Assembly (NCBI RefSeq): GCF_000702445.1
Contig: NZ_JNIF01000003.1
Location: 3,410,001 to 3,474,000 of the forward strand
DNA: 64,000 nucleotides
Reading direction: 5' to 3'
Origin: Bryobacter aggregatus MPL3
Lineage (GTDB): Bacteria > Acidobacteriota > Terriglobia > Bryobacterales > Bryobacteraceae
A program made the translations under genes and the position numbers. The notes under the pieces are model-generated. The model was not told the origin of the DNA, did no database searches, and was given only the letters and a program-made list of their open reading frames with translations. Positions 18,293 through 27,456 of this stretch are shown one piece after another (position 1 is the stretch's first letter; every line of letters begins with the position of its first letter).

Positions 18293-21200
18293 CTAGAACA
18301 GAAATTTCAGTGTCAACTGCAGGCGTCTTGGATAATTTGCCTGGTTCGAAGCGGTCACCTGCCCGAAGTTCGCCGCTGTTGGGTTCGTAACCGGGGCAGG
18401 GAAGTAGGGATGGTTGAAGGTATTGAGACCCTCCGCGCGGAACTGGAGGCTCTTCCCCTCCCAAAGCCGCGTGTTCTTCACGAGTGCCGTATCGATATTG
18501 TTGATCTTGTCGGCGCGGATCGATCCAAAGCGCAGCGGGAAGCTGCGCAGTTGCCGGCCGACATCGATCTGGGCAGCCGCTGCCGTGACAAAGCCGGCAT
18601 TCGGATTGAACCACTTGTTCAGCGACTTCGCATCGTCACTCAGGCGAATATCATTGGGGTTTCCAAAGAAACTGATCGCGCTGGTGGACAGGTTATAGTT
18701 GCCCGCATTCGAGAGATTCCAATTGATCGGCGCGCCGCTCTGGAAGGTATAGATGCCTGAGATCTGCCAGCCGCCCACCAGCGCATTCACCACCTTGTTC
18801 GAGTTGGCCAGCAAGGCACGGCCATGACCAAAGGGCAACTCCGCGATGCCGCTTACCGAGAAGCGATGCGGAAAATCTTGATCAGAGATGCTCCGCGTTG
18901 GCGCGATGTCCGAAGGGTTCAGTAATTCGGTTGCCTGCATGAACTTCGAGAAGGTGTAGTTCCCGAGAATCGTATAACCCTTCGAGAAACGACGCTCCAG
19001 ATGAAGCTGCAATCCGTGATACCAGGAGTAGCCATCGTAAGTAGTGCTGGTGACGGAATCAAACTGCGGATAAGGCCGCAGCAGCCGCTCGACCGGAATG
19101 GTGGTGCCGGTGAAGGTCGACGTAGCCCCGGCAGGCAACAGGTTGACAAACGGATTGTTGACATTCGCACTCAGCCGGTTGATCGCATCCTGATCGCGAA
19201 ACGGGCTGGTGCCCAGATACTGACGCGGCGTGGCATTCAGGTTGCGCGTCATTTCGATGCGTGTCCCCTTGTTGCCGGTGTAGGACGCTTCAAAGACCAT
19301 ACCGCCCTTGAGCTCGCGCTGGATGCTGAGAGACCAGCGCTGCATTCTCGATTGCAGCGGATACTGGTTGAAATAGCTGATGCCTTGGCCCATGAAGGTC
19401 AAGCTGCCTTGCGCCGCGCCCAGCGGTTCGAGAATCCCATTCGGAAAGGGGTTCGCCAGCGTACTGCTGAAGTTGATGTTGTCGATGGTGGGGATGAATG
19501 GGGTCTGGCGGCTGAAGCCCGATTGGATCACGTCGCCCCGTCGCTCGCCCAGGAAGCCGAGGAACATGCCATAGCCCGCGCGGATCACCGTGCCTTTGTC
19601 GAGTTGATAAGCAAGGCCAAAACGCGGCAACAGATTCTTGTGTGGTGGGTTGTAGGTGCCCCGGGAATTGCCGTTGATGCCCGCAAAGGTCAGTCCACCG
19701 GCAACACGGAACTGGTTGGCCGGCAGCAACGGGCTCGGGCTCGCCGCATAATTGGCCAGCGCCTGCGCCGCAAAGGGTGGCACATAGCCGCCATCAAATC
19801 CTTGGACGCTCCGGTTATAGCGCTCCGTCAGTGCAGTCTCAAACTCATAGCGCAAGCCGATGTTCAGCGTCAGCTTGCGGTTGAGCTTCCAATCGTCATG
19901 CACAAAGAAGCCATAAGTCATCGACTGTTCGGCATAGTCGGCAGGCCGGTTCAGATAGCTGTTCGAACTCGAGGGCAGTCCAAGCAGCAATGACGCAACC
20001 GATTGCCCCAGGCTTCCCGGAGCGGTCGCTGAGTTGTCGAGCGGACCCTTCGTAAAGCTCGCATCAAAGTTAAAGCGTGAGGTCTGATCGTTGCCATAGG
20101 GGAAACTGTTCTCGCGATAGGCGCGCCACTCCATGCCGCCCTTTAGCGCATGCGCCCCGGCCATCTTGTTGAGTGTGATGTTGATCGAATGGCTATCGAT
20201 CGGCCGGTTCTCCGCGCCAATGGCCGTGCCCTGGTAGCCGGTCAAGTCGATGCGCGGAAACTGCCGCACGCTGGCCGAAACCGCATTGTTCAAATAAGCA
20301 GGAAAGCCCAGCGAGGTCAGATCAAAGCCTGCCGCCAGCGGATTGCCCTGCGTGATGCGGATGAAGCGGTTGTAGCCATAGCGCAGGTCAAGCACCGTCG
20401 TCGGGTTGATTGTGATGGTGTCGTCGATCACTCCGCCGCGCGACAGAAATTTGAATACCGTGCCGGTAGACAGATTGTTGAAGAAGTTGTTGTAGGTACT
20501 GTTGCGATCGTAATAACTGCCACGGACATAGAGCCGCTGCCGGTCGCTGATCATGTGGTCGACGCGAGCCGTGTGGGTGAAATAATCGGCGTCCTCGGTC
20601 AGATAAGGCTGCTGGAAGTTGCTCGACCCATCCGCGTTCCCGGCGCTCACCGGGTTGGCGAAGTAACTGAGAATATTCTTCGCGATCGGGCTAATCAGGC
20701 TGGCTGGAACGATGTTGCCCGGAAACGGATCGGACTGGATGCGCCCGCCCGCCACCGCGCGGCGCGTGAAGGGGTTGTAGATCTGGTAGCTCGAGTTCAA
20801 GGCCAGCAGTTGCGAGAAGTCGCCGCCCTTCATCGCGGGCGTCGGCACCGTGGGCGTGCCGTCATTGCGCGGCCGCGAATCCCGAATCGCCTCATAACCC
20901 CACAAGAAGAAGGTCTTGTTCTTGCCGTTGTACAGCTTCGGAATCCGCACCGGGCCGCCAATCGAGCCGCCCCAGCGATTGAAGATAAAGTCGGCCCGCG
21001 CCTTGCCCGTCGCATTGGCAAAGTAATCATTGCCCCACAGGTTCGGCCGGGTCACGGAGTAGTAGGCGGTCCCATGGAAGCTGTTCGTGCCGGACTTAAT
21101 ACTGATATTGGTGACGCCGCCTTCGGTGTTGCCCAGGCTCGCGTCATAGGTGGAAGTCTGCACCTTGAACTCCGCAACAATGTCGGTAGGCGGCACATAG

Positions 21201-21835
21201 GTGGCGGTCACCTCGCCCGGGTTCGCCGTCGCCGTGCTCGGCACGCCATCGAGGGTGACATCGCTACGATTCGCGCGGGTGCCGTTCATCGCATAGCCGA
21301 CAATGTGGGTCGGCTCAAAGGGCCGGTCCAGACGCGGGTCCCGCGCAAAAGACACGCCAGCCGACAAGCCAATCAGTTGGAAGGGATTGCCATAGGACAG
21401 CGGCAGGTCCGCGACGCGGCGGCTATCGATCACCTGGCCCATCGACCCGCTTTCCGTAGTAAGCGGCGGTGTCTCGCTGTTGATGGTGACCGTCTCGGCG
21501 CCGCCCCCCACCTCGAGCGATCCATTCACCTCAATCCGGTCGTTGATCCTCACCTCCACGTTGTCGCGCACAAATCGTTTGAAGCCAGGTGCCTCCACTT
21601 CAATCCGGTAGAAGCCCGGCAGCAGGAGCGCGGCCTGGTAGATGCCCTCGCCGTTTGTCTTGAGTGCCTGCTTGGTGCCCATCTCCCGATGGATCACCGT
21701 CACTTGCGCGCCCGCCACTGTTGCGGCACTGGCGTCGGTCACCCGGCCGACAATCGTTCCTCTGGTTTCCTGGGCAAAACTGGACAGACTCAGCAGGAGC
21801 AGCGCAACAGTACTTCGAATCGTGTTTTCAAACAT
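18293..21835 (-). CDS. Oar-like TonB-dependent receptor with carboxypeptidase-regulatory domain
   Basis: 1180-residue outer-membrane protein. Signal peptide at the N-terminus, then a carboxypeptidase-regulatory (Ig-like) domain at about residues 25-110 (TRGTIVGRVTDASAATVAGA), a plug domain (PLTTESGSMGQVID, TLDGVPSTATANPGEVTATY) and a long beta-barrel ending LQLTLKFLF with a terminal Phe. This type is strongly expanded in Acidobacteria and is thought to import oligosaccharides, peptides or other large ligands; the ligand here is unknown. It is divergent from a membrane regulator gene that starts 125 bp away, suggesting dedicated control. Confidence 0.9.
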   Translation of the reverse strand: MFENTIRSTVALLLLSLSSFAQETRGTIVGRVTDASAATVAGAQVTVIHREMGTKQALKTNGEGIYQAALLLPGFYRIEVEAPGFKRFVRDNVEVRINDRIEVNGSLEVGGGAETVTINSETPPLTTESGSMGQVIDSRRVADLPLSYGNPFQLIGLSAGVSFARDPRLDRPFEPTHIVGYAMNGTRANRSDVTLDGVPSTATANPGEVTATYVPPTDIVAEFKVQTSTYDASLGNTEGGVTNISIKSGTNSFHGTAYYSVTRPNLWGNDYFANATGKARADFIFNRWGGSIGGPVRIPKLYNGKNKTFFLWGYEAIRDSRPRNDGTPTVPTPAMKGGDFSQLLALNSSYQIYNPFTRRAVAGGRIQSDPFPGNIVPASLISPIAKNILSYFANPVSAGNADGSSNFQQPYLTEDADYFTHTARVDHMISDRQRLYVRGSYYDRNSTYNNFFNNLSTGTVFKFLSRGGVIDDTITINPTTVLDLRYGYNRFIRITQGNPLAAGFDLTSLGFPAYLNNAVSASVRQFPRIDLTGYQGTAIGAENRPIDSHSINITLNKMAGAHALKGGMEWRAYRENSFPYGNDQTSRFNFDASFTKGPLDNSATAPGSLGQSVASLLLGLPSSSNSYLNRPADYAEQSMTYGFFVHDDWKLNRKLTLNIGLRYEFETALTERYNRSVQGFDGGYVPPFAAQALANYAASPSPLLPANQFRVAGGLTFAGINGNSRGTYNPPHKNLLPRFGLAYQLDKGTVIRAGYGMFLGFLGERRGDVIQSGFSRQTPFIPTIDNINFSSTLANPFPNGILEPLGAAQGSLTFMGQGISYFNQYPLQSRMQRWSLSIQRELKGGMVFEASYTGNKGTRIEMTRNLNATPRQYLGTSPFRDQDAINRLSANVNNPFVNLLPAGATSTFTGTTIPVERLLRPYPQFDSVTSTTYDGYSWYHGLQLHLERRFSKGYTILGNYTFSKFMQATELLNPSDIAPTRSISDQDFPHRFSVSGIAELPFGHGRALLANSNKVVNALVGGWQISGIYTFQSGAPINWNLSNAGNYNLSTSAISFFGNPNDIRLSDDAKSLNKWFNPNAGFVTAAAAQIDVGRQLRSFPLRFGSIRADKINNIDTALVKNTRLWEGKSLQFRAEGLNTFNHPYFPAPVTNPTAANFGQVTASNQANYPRRLQLTLKFLF

Positions 21836-21960
21836 GGAATGACCCTTTATGGAAATCGCCTGGGGCAGATTCTATCTCTGATTGCTGAATTCTCCATAAA
21901 TGTTATGGTTAGCAAAGTGGTGTGTAACACGGATACCAACGGTGATAAGCTATACAATCC

Positions 21961-23202
21961 ATGGGAGTTGAGGCTGAAGTTGCGCGAACGGAAGTAGAGA
22001 GGTTACTTGGCAGTAAAACCTTTTCTACTTCGGAATCCCATCGTCGTTTGTTGCAATATCTCTCCGAGAAGAGCCTCGCCGGTGAAGCGGAATCGCTGAA
22101 AGAATACACGATCGGGCTCGAAGCCTTTCAGAAGCCCTCCAGTTATGACCCCCGGCAGGACTCCATCGTCCGTCTGCATGTGGGCCGCCTGCGCCAGAAG
22201 TTGATGGCTTATTACCAGGCAGAAGCTCCGGACGCTCCCCTGCGCATCACCTTGCCCAAAGGCGGTTTTCAGCTCAAGTTCGAGCAGCGGCCTGACAATC
22301 CTGTTGGGGCTGACGATCGAACCCGGCTCAAGATCCTGGTGGGGCTCCTGCTCCTGGTCACAATCGGCACGAGCATAGGCTGGTGGAACGCCGCCCGCTC
22401 GCAGACCCCGGCCGTCTCCCGGTGGACTCCCGAACTGGAAGAGCTCTGGACCCCCTTTCTCGAGAGCAAGCGTCCGCTCCTCTTCTGCCTCGGGGTGCCG
22501 CTCTTTGTCCGGGTGCCCAATCTCGGTTTCTTCCGCGACCCCAGAACCAACACCATTCCAGAAGTAGAGAAGAGCGATCGCTTCGCGGCCGTCCGCAAGG
22601 CTCTTGGCGTACAAACCGACCTGTTTCCGAGTTACGCCTTCACCGGCGCCGGGGAGGCGAGCGCCGTATACGCCTCCACGCGGCTGCTGGCCCTGCGCAA
22701 GCAGGACATGTCCATCACGCGCAGCAATCTCCTCTCCTGGCAGCAAGTGGTCGACAATGACGTTGTGTTCTTCGGTCCGCCGAAGTTCAATCTCCAATTG
22801 CAGGCCAATCCGATGTCCCAGGAAATTATCATCGAAGCAAGTGGCATTCGGAATCTGAAGCCTGCTGCTGGTGAGCCTGCCTTTCTCGAAGACCGGATCA
22901 TTGTCGGTCCTGTCGCGGAAGGCGTGACGCACGCCCTGATCAGCCGGACACCTGGGCTTTCCGGTGAAGGCGAGTTTCTGATCATGGCCGGCAACGCATC
23001 TCCCGACACCTATGCCGCCGCCGATTGGATGACAAACCCGAAGCGGGCAAAAGAGCTCACCGACCGGCTGCGTGGAAAGAACGGTAAGATCCCCCGCTAT
23101 TTCCAAGCCGTCATCCGGGTTGAGTTCAAGCAAGGCATTCCGGTACAGAGTTCCTACGTCTACCACCACGTTTTATTGCCCGGGCAGGTCAAAAAGGAAT
23201 AG
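21961..23202 (+). CDS. Membrane-anchored regulator with N-terminal winged-helix-like module
   Basis: 413 residues. The first ~105 residues (KEYTIGLEAFQKPSSYDPRQ, SIVRLHVGRLRQKLMAYY, RITLPKGGFQLKFE) match an N-terminal module frequent in Acidobacteria and resemble the winged-helix DNA-binding domain of OmpR/CadC regulators. One transmembrane helix follows at about 121-140 (LKILVGLLLLVTIGTSIGWW), then a ~270-residue extracytoplasmic domain of no known family. The topology suggests a CadC/ToxR-like one-component sensor that reads a signal outside and binds DNA inside (inference). The divergent Oar-like receptor is the likely target. Confidence 0.65.
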   Translation: MGVEAEVARTEVERLLGSKTFSTSESHRRLLQYLSEKSLAGEAESLKEYTIGLEAFQKPSSYDPRQDSIVRLHVGRLRQKLMAYYQAEAPDAPLRITLPKGGFQLKFEQRPDNPVGADDRTRLKILVGLLLLVTIGTSIGWWNAARSQTPAVSRWTPELEELWTPFLESKRPLLFCLGVPLFVRVPNLGFFRDPRTNTIPEVEKSDRFAAVRKALGVQTDLFPSYAFTGAGEASAVYASTRLLALRKQDMSITRSNLLSWQQVVDNDVVFFGPPKFNLQLQANPMSQEIIIEASGIRNLKPAAGEPAFLEDRIIVGPVAEGVTHALISRTPGLSGEGEFLIMAGNASPDTYAAADWMTNPKRAKELTDRLRGKNGKIPRYFQAVIRVEFKQGIPVQSSYVYHHVLLPGQVKKE

Positions 23203-23292
23203 TAATTCCAGGCAAGCGAAGGAAAAAACGTCACACTTCGGGTAGCCACTGAGCTCCCGGGAATTGGCATCAATCTTGCATGCAGGCTGTGG

Positions 23293-25074
23293 GTGTCCAC
23301 TGCTACTGTTCCGATGCATCAAATCCATGCGGGGATGGGCGCCATCCTGCATGACCGAGGGGTAAGCTTCCGCGTCTGGGCTCCACATGCGAAGTCGGTT
23401 CGCGTGATTGGGTCTTTTAACGATTGGAAACCAGACGCACTTCCCATGCTGCCAGAGGAGAACGGCTATTGGGCCGTTGATACTCCAGATGCGAAACCGG
23501 GCGATGAGTACCGTTTTGCGATCGATACCGGGGAGGAAATGCTGAACCGTATCGATCCCTACGCAAAGCAGGTGACCAATTCGGTGGGCAATGCGGTTGT
23601 CTATCAGGACAACTTCGATTGGGGGCAGGATCATTTTGTCTGCGCCGCGCTGAACGAGCTTGTGATCTATGAGCTGCACGTGGGATCTTTCGCGAAGTCC
23701 GGAGTGGAGAAGCCGGGGACGCTCGACAGCGCTCGGGAGCGCTTGGGCTATCTGGCGCAATTGGGGATCAATGCAGTGGAACTGATGCCCGTGCAGGAGT
23801 TCGCGGGAGATCTGAGCTGGGGCTATAACCCGTCTCATCCCTTTGCGGTGGAAGGAGCCTACGGCGGGCCCGATGCTCTCAAGCGCTTCATCCAGGCCGC
23901 GCATGAGCACGGCATTGCCGTGATTCTGGATGTTGTCTACAACCATTTTGGCCCGAGCGATCTGGATCTGTGGCGCTTTGATTCCTGGCACGAGGGCGAG
24001 GGGGGCGGGATCTATTTCTACAACGATTGGCGAGCAGAGACACCATGGGGCGCCACGCGTCCCGACTACGGACGTCCGGAGGTGCGTCAGTACCTCCATG
24101 ACAACGCGATGATGTGGCTCCGGGAGTACCGGGCAGACGGTTTGCGTTATGACGCGACTGTCTACATCCGCAAAGTGAACGGCGCGGCCGATCCCACTGG
24201 CGACCTGCCGGATGGCTGGTCCCTGGTGCAATGGATCAATCAGACGGTGCGCGACCAGTTCCCTGGAAAAGTGCTGATTGCGGAGGATCTGCAAAACAAC
24301 GAGTACCTGACCAAGGCAACGGCCGAAGGCGGTGCGGGCTTCCATGCGCAATGGACCGCAAATTTCGTCCACCCGCTCCGGCAGATTCTCACCACCCCAC
24401 TGGACGAGCATCGCTCAATGCAGAGCTTGGTCGACCTGCTCTCGGCAACCTTCAATGGCGACCCTTTTCAAAAGCTGATCTATAGTGAATCGCACGATGA
24501 GGTCGCCAACGGCAAGGCCCGCGTGGTGCAGGAAGTGGATCCCGCCAACCCCGAGAGTTGGTATGCGCGCAAGCGCGCTACGCTGGGCTCGGCCATTACT
24601 CTCATCGCCCCCGGTACGCCCATGCTGTTCCAGGGACAGGAGTTTCTGACACCGGGATGGTTTGAGGATTCCGATCCGCTCGACTGGTCGCGAGCCGAGC
24701 GCTTTTCGGGCATTGTGGCCTTGCACCGGGATCTGATCCACCATCGTTTGAACCGGAGCGGGAAGACACGGGGTCTGACCGGATCGCATCTCGAAGTGAC
24801 ACTTCTCAACGAGGAGCAGAAGCTACTCTCGGCCATTCGCAGACACACCGGCGGCGCTGGAGACGACACGGTCATCGTGCTCAACGCCTCGGCAAACGGA
24901 GCAGTGGGGGTGGAACTGCGTTTTCCGTCTCCCGGACTTTGGCGCTTACGCTTGAGCAGTGCTGCGATGATCTACGATCCCGACTTCGGAGGACAGGTGC
25001 GGGATGTCGAGGCAGGGGAGACGGCGCGGGTGAATGTGCCTCCCTACGCACTCCTCATCTTTTCGCAGGATTAG
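23293..25074 (+). CDS. GH13 alpha-amylase family enzyme (branching-enzyme-like)
   Basis: 593-residue glycoside hydrolase. A CBM48-type N-terminal domain (VSFRVWAPHAKSVRVIGSFN) precedes a TIM barrel with all four GH13 regions: DVVYNH at 213-218, GLRYDA with nucleophile Asp287, IAEDLQ with acid/base Glu331, and SESHDE with His401/Asp402. A C-terminal beta-domain follows. This layout fits 1,4-alpha-glucan branching enzymes or trehalohydrolase-like enzymes; specificity cannot be fixed from sequence alone. No signal peptide, so cytosolic. The start is GTG at 23293; an ATG at 23314 is an alternative. It overlaps the convergent MFS gene by 4 bp. Confidence 0.88.
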   Translation: MSTATVPMHQIHAGMGAILHDRGVSFRVWAPHAKSVRVIGSFNDWKPDALPMLPEENGYWAVDTPDAKPGDEYRFAIDTGEEMLNRIDPYAKQVTNSVGNAVVYQDNFDWGQDHFVCAALNELVIYELHVGSFAKSGVEKPGTLDSARERLGYLAQLGINAVELMPVQEFAGDLSWGYNPSHPFAVEGAYGGPDALKRFIQAAHEHGIAVILDVVYNHFGPSDLDLWRFDSWHEGEGGGIYFYNDWRAETPWGATRPDYGRPEVRQYLHDNAMMWLREYRADGLRYDATVYIRKVNGAADPTGDLPDGWSLVQWINQTVRDQFPGKVLIAEDLQNNEYLTKATAEGGAGFHAQWTANFVHPLRQILTTPLDEHRSMQSLVDLLSATFNGDPFQKLIYSESHDEVANGKARVVQEVDPANPESWYARKRATLGSAITLIAPGTPMLFQGQEFLTPGWFEDSDPLDWSRAERFSGIVALHRDLIHHRLNRSGKTRGLTGSHLEVTLLNEEQKLLSAIRRHTGGAGDDTVIVLNASANGAVGVELRFPSPGLWRLRLSSAAMIYDPDFGGQVRDVEAGETARVNVPPYALLIFSQD

Positions 25075-26345
25075 GTAGCCTGCGGGGCGTACTTGCGATT
25101 GATGACGGTGAGATACATCGTCACGCCGAGACAGAGGAAAAACAACACAGCCATGATCGGGCCGCGATATCCGCCGGTCACATCGATCAGCCAGGCCGTC
25201 AGGATCGGCGCCACAATGCCCGGGATGTTGGCTGCGCAATTCTGCACGCCCACAATGCGGCCTACGGCCCCGCCGGGGATCAGCGTCTGGGTGAGCGCCC
25301 AATAGTTGGCCGTGGTCAATCCAAGGCCGCCCAACGAGGCAATTACCATCCACATCGCCACCTCGGCAGGTGTATTCAAGGCTCCTACCAACCCCAATGC
25401 TGCGGTGACAAATCCGGCAATGGTAAAGCTGCGGCGCACGGTGACCGCATCGCGTCCGCCCGCAATCAGCGAATCGGCGGCAAAGCCCCCCAGCGTCGCA
25501 ATCACCGCCATACACAGAAAGCTTGCTGCCGTGAAGATGCTGCTATCGTTCAGCGACATGTGGAAGGACTCCTTGAAGTAGGCAGGCATCCAGGTGAGCG
25601 CAAAGTAGACAAAGTACTGGTAGCAGAAGGTGCCGACAATCGTGCCCCAGATCACCGGGCTCGCCATGACCCGGGCCAGACTCACTTCCTGGCCCCCGCT
25701 GACCTGCTTGGCCTGCTGCTCGCGCGCCCGGTCATCGTTCTTCATGAGGAACACCCAGGGCACCAGCCAAAGCAGACTGCCCGCTCCGATGATGAGGAAC
25801 ATCATCTGCCACCCAAAGCCGAGCAGCAGCTTTGCGGCGAGAAAATTGCCCACCGCGGGGCCCAGTTTTGCGGCGGCCATCAGAATGCCCACTGCGGTTC
25901 CGCGCCGCTGTTCATCGAAATTGAAGCGAATCCAGCGCATTGCCGCCGGGGTCACCACGCTTTCGCCGATCCCCAACAGAATGCGCAGCAGAAACAAGGT
26001 ATGGAAGCCCGACACCAGACCAGTGGCGGCACTAGTTACACTCCAAAGGAGGAACCCGAGGGCATAAGTCCACTTCACGCCATAGCGGTCCACCAGCCAG
26101 CCGGCCGGAATTTGCAGCAACGCGTAGCTCCAAAAGAACGCACTATTGAGCAGGCCGCGATCACGATTGGTGAGCTGAAAGTATTTGAGAAATCCCTCTT
26201 TGTCGGCCAGCGCGACCGAGAGTGTCACTCGGTCAAAATAGGCCACCATGAAGCCGATGCAAAGCAAAGCGAGAATCGTCCAGCGTTTGCCTTCGCTGAG
26301 CGAACCGAGAGTTTGCCCCAAGGGAGCCGTCGTTGTTGTTGCCAC
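25071..26345 (-). CDS. MFS transporter, anion:cation symporter (sugar-acid) type
   Basis: 424-residue inner-membrane transporter with about 12 helices. The start region YFDRVTLSVAL and the loop GWLVDRYGVKWTY, followed by RILLGIGESVVTPAAMRWI, are typical of the ACS family (glucarate, galactonate, hexuronate transporters). Substrate is inferred to be a sugar acid or similar organic anion. In a neighbourhood with a glucuronoyl-esterase-like enzyme, uronate uptake is an attractive guess. Convergent with the GH13 gene and divergent from the GGDEF-like gene across 64 bp. Confidence 0.88.
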   Translation of the reverse strand: MATTTTAPLGQTLGSLSEGKRWTILALLCIGFMVAYFDRVTLSVALADKEGFLKYFQLTNRDRGLLNSAFFWSYALLQIPAGWLVDRYGVKWTYALGFLLWSVTSAATGLVSGFHTLFLLRILLGIGESVVTPAAMRWIRFNFDEQRRGTAVGILMAAAKLGPAVGNFLAAKLLLGFGWQMMFLIIGAGSLLWLVPWVFLMKNDDRAREQQAKQVSGGQEVSLARVMASPVIWGTIVGTFCYQYFVYFALTWMPAYFKESFHMSLNDSSIFTAASFLCMAVIATLGGFAADSLIAGGRDAVTVRRSFTIAGFVTAALGLVGALNTPAEVAMWMVIASLGGLGLTTANYWALTQTLIPGGAVGRIVGVQNCAANIPGIVAPILTAWLIDVTGGYRGPIMAVLFFLCLGVTMYLTVINRKYAPQAT

Positions 26346-26409
26346 GTCCTTAAAACATTATCAAAAGTGCTCGTTTGGTCGAAGAGAAAGACTGAGGCCA
26401 TCGATCTGA

Positions 26410-27393
26410 ATGATCACGCTGTTTCCGTATAGCCGGCCGGTCTCCTCGTCGGAGGATGGCGCCGCTCGGCTTCTTTCCTTACTGACGCAATCGCTCCAGG
26501 CGAATCTGATCCGGGCGAAGAGTCTGAATCACGAAGCGGTCTCCACCGCCCTCGACGCGGCTTGGGAAAGCGTCAAGAGCGACCAGCCGGAAGCCTCAAT
26601 CCTCGAGAAGGGCAAAGAAGTTTGCGCCTCCATCCAGCAATACTTCCGGGGGCTGACGGGCAGTATCGATTCCGTTGGGATCGATCTTGCCACCAGCATC
26701 CGCGCGCTGGCCACGCTGCTCCACCGGAGTGCCGGAACGCAGACACAACTTTTGGCAGGGCTCGAGAACGTCCGGGAGCGTTTTGAAGCCGGCCAGACTC
26801 TCGATGACATTCATCTGTTGCGGGGGCATCTGGATTCGTGTTTAAGCGCACTACGCACTGAGATCACCACGGCACGGAAGACCCAACAGGAGAACCAGGA
26901 CGATCTGGCGCAGCACTTGTCCAAGATGAATCAGCACGTTTCTGTACTTCGCTCTCATGTGCCTCCGGACCCTGCAGTGGGGCCGGCGGTTTCGATCCTG
27001 CGCTTGCGGCGCATCCAGGCGATCCGGGAGCGCTATGGAGAGGTTGTCGCGCAGCGCCTGATGGATCATGTGATCCAGATTCTGCTCGTGCGCTGGCCTG
27101 CCGCGCATGATATTTCGCCATTTACCGAAGAGTGTCTGGTTGTGGTGGATAGCCAGAACCTCGATCTCGATTTCCATCGTGCGGCCCTGCGCCGTCTGGC
27201 TGGTGAACGCATCACTTTCTCCACACAACACGAAGGACATGAGATCGTTCTTCCGATTGCAATTGATTGGACCGTCATTCGCGTTCCCAAGGATGGAAAC
27301 CTACAGAGCTTTGTCACTTCTTTCCTCGATGGCATGAGAAAGAAAGATACTCAGGTCGCCTCACTGGATAAATTGCTTGCATTCCGGCCTTAA
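26410..27393 (+). CDS. Coiled-coil protein with degenerate GGDEF-like C-terminal domain
   Basis: 327 residues, cytosolic. The N-terminal ~190 residues are helical and probably coiled-coil. From about residue 195 the order of elements follows a GGDEF domain: VSILRLRRIQAIRERYGEVV where DxDxFKxxNDxxGH would be, a helix (RLMDHVIQILLVRW), a strand (EECLVVVD) in place of GGDEF, and IDWTVIRVPKDGN where SIGVA would be. The GG(D/E)EF signature and metal-binding acids are missing, so it should not make cyclic di-GMP; it may be a regulatory pseudo-enzyme. The first giant Ig-protein ORF opens 4 bp downstream, suggesting co-expression. Confidence 0.5.
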   Translation: MITLFPYSRPVSSSEDGAARLLSLLTQSLQANLIRAKSLNHEAVSTALDAAWESVKSDQPEASILEKGKEVCASIQQYFRGLTGSIDSVGIDLATSIRALATLLHRSAGTQTQLLAGLENVRERFEAGQTLDDIHLLRGHLDSCLSALRTEITTARKTQQENQDDLAQHLSKMNQHVSVLRSHVPPDPAVGPAVSILRLRRIQAIRERYGEVVAQRLMDHVIQILLVRWPAAHDISPFTEECLVVVDSQNLDLDFHRAALRRLAGERITFSTQHEGHEIVLPIAIDWTVIRVPKDGNLQSFVTSFLDGMRKKDTQVASLDKLLAFRP

Positions 27394-27456
27394 ATCTTGC
27401 TGGCTGATTTGTCTCAATCGGTAACAGCAACAGGCAAGTCCCCTCTAATACGCAGA

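Noticed and set aside
20150-21997. 615-codon plus-strand open frame
   Set aside because: Antisense to the Oar-like TonB receptor; Arg/Ala-rich with no domain pattern.
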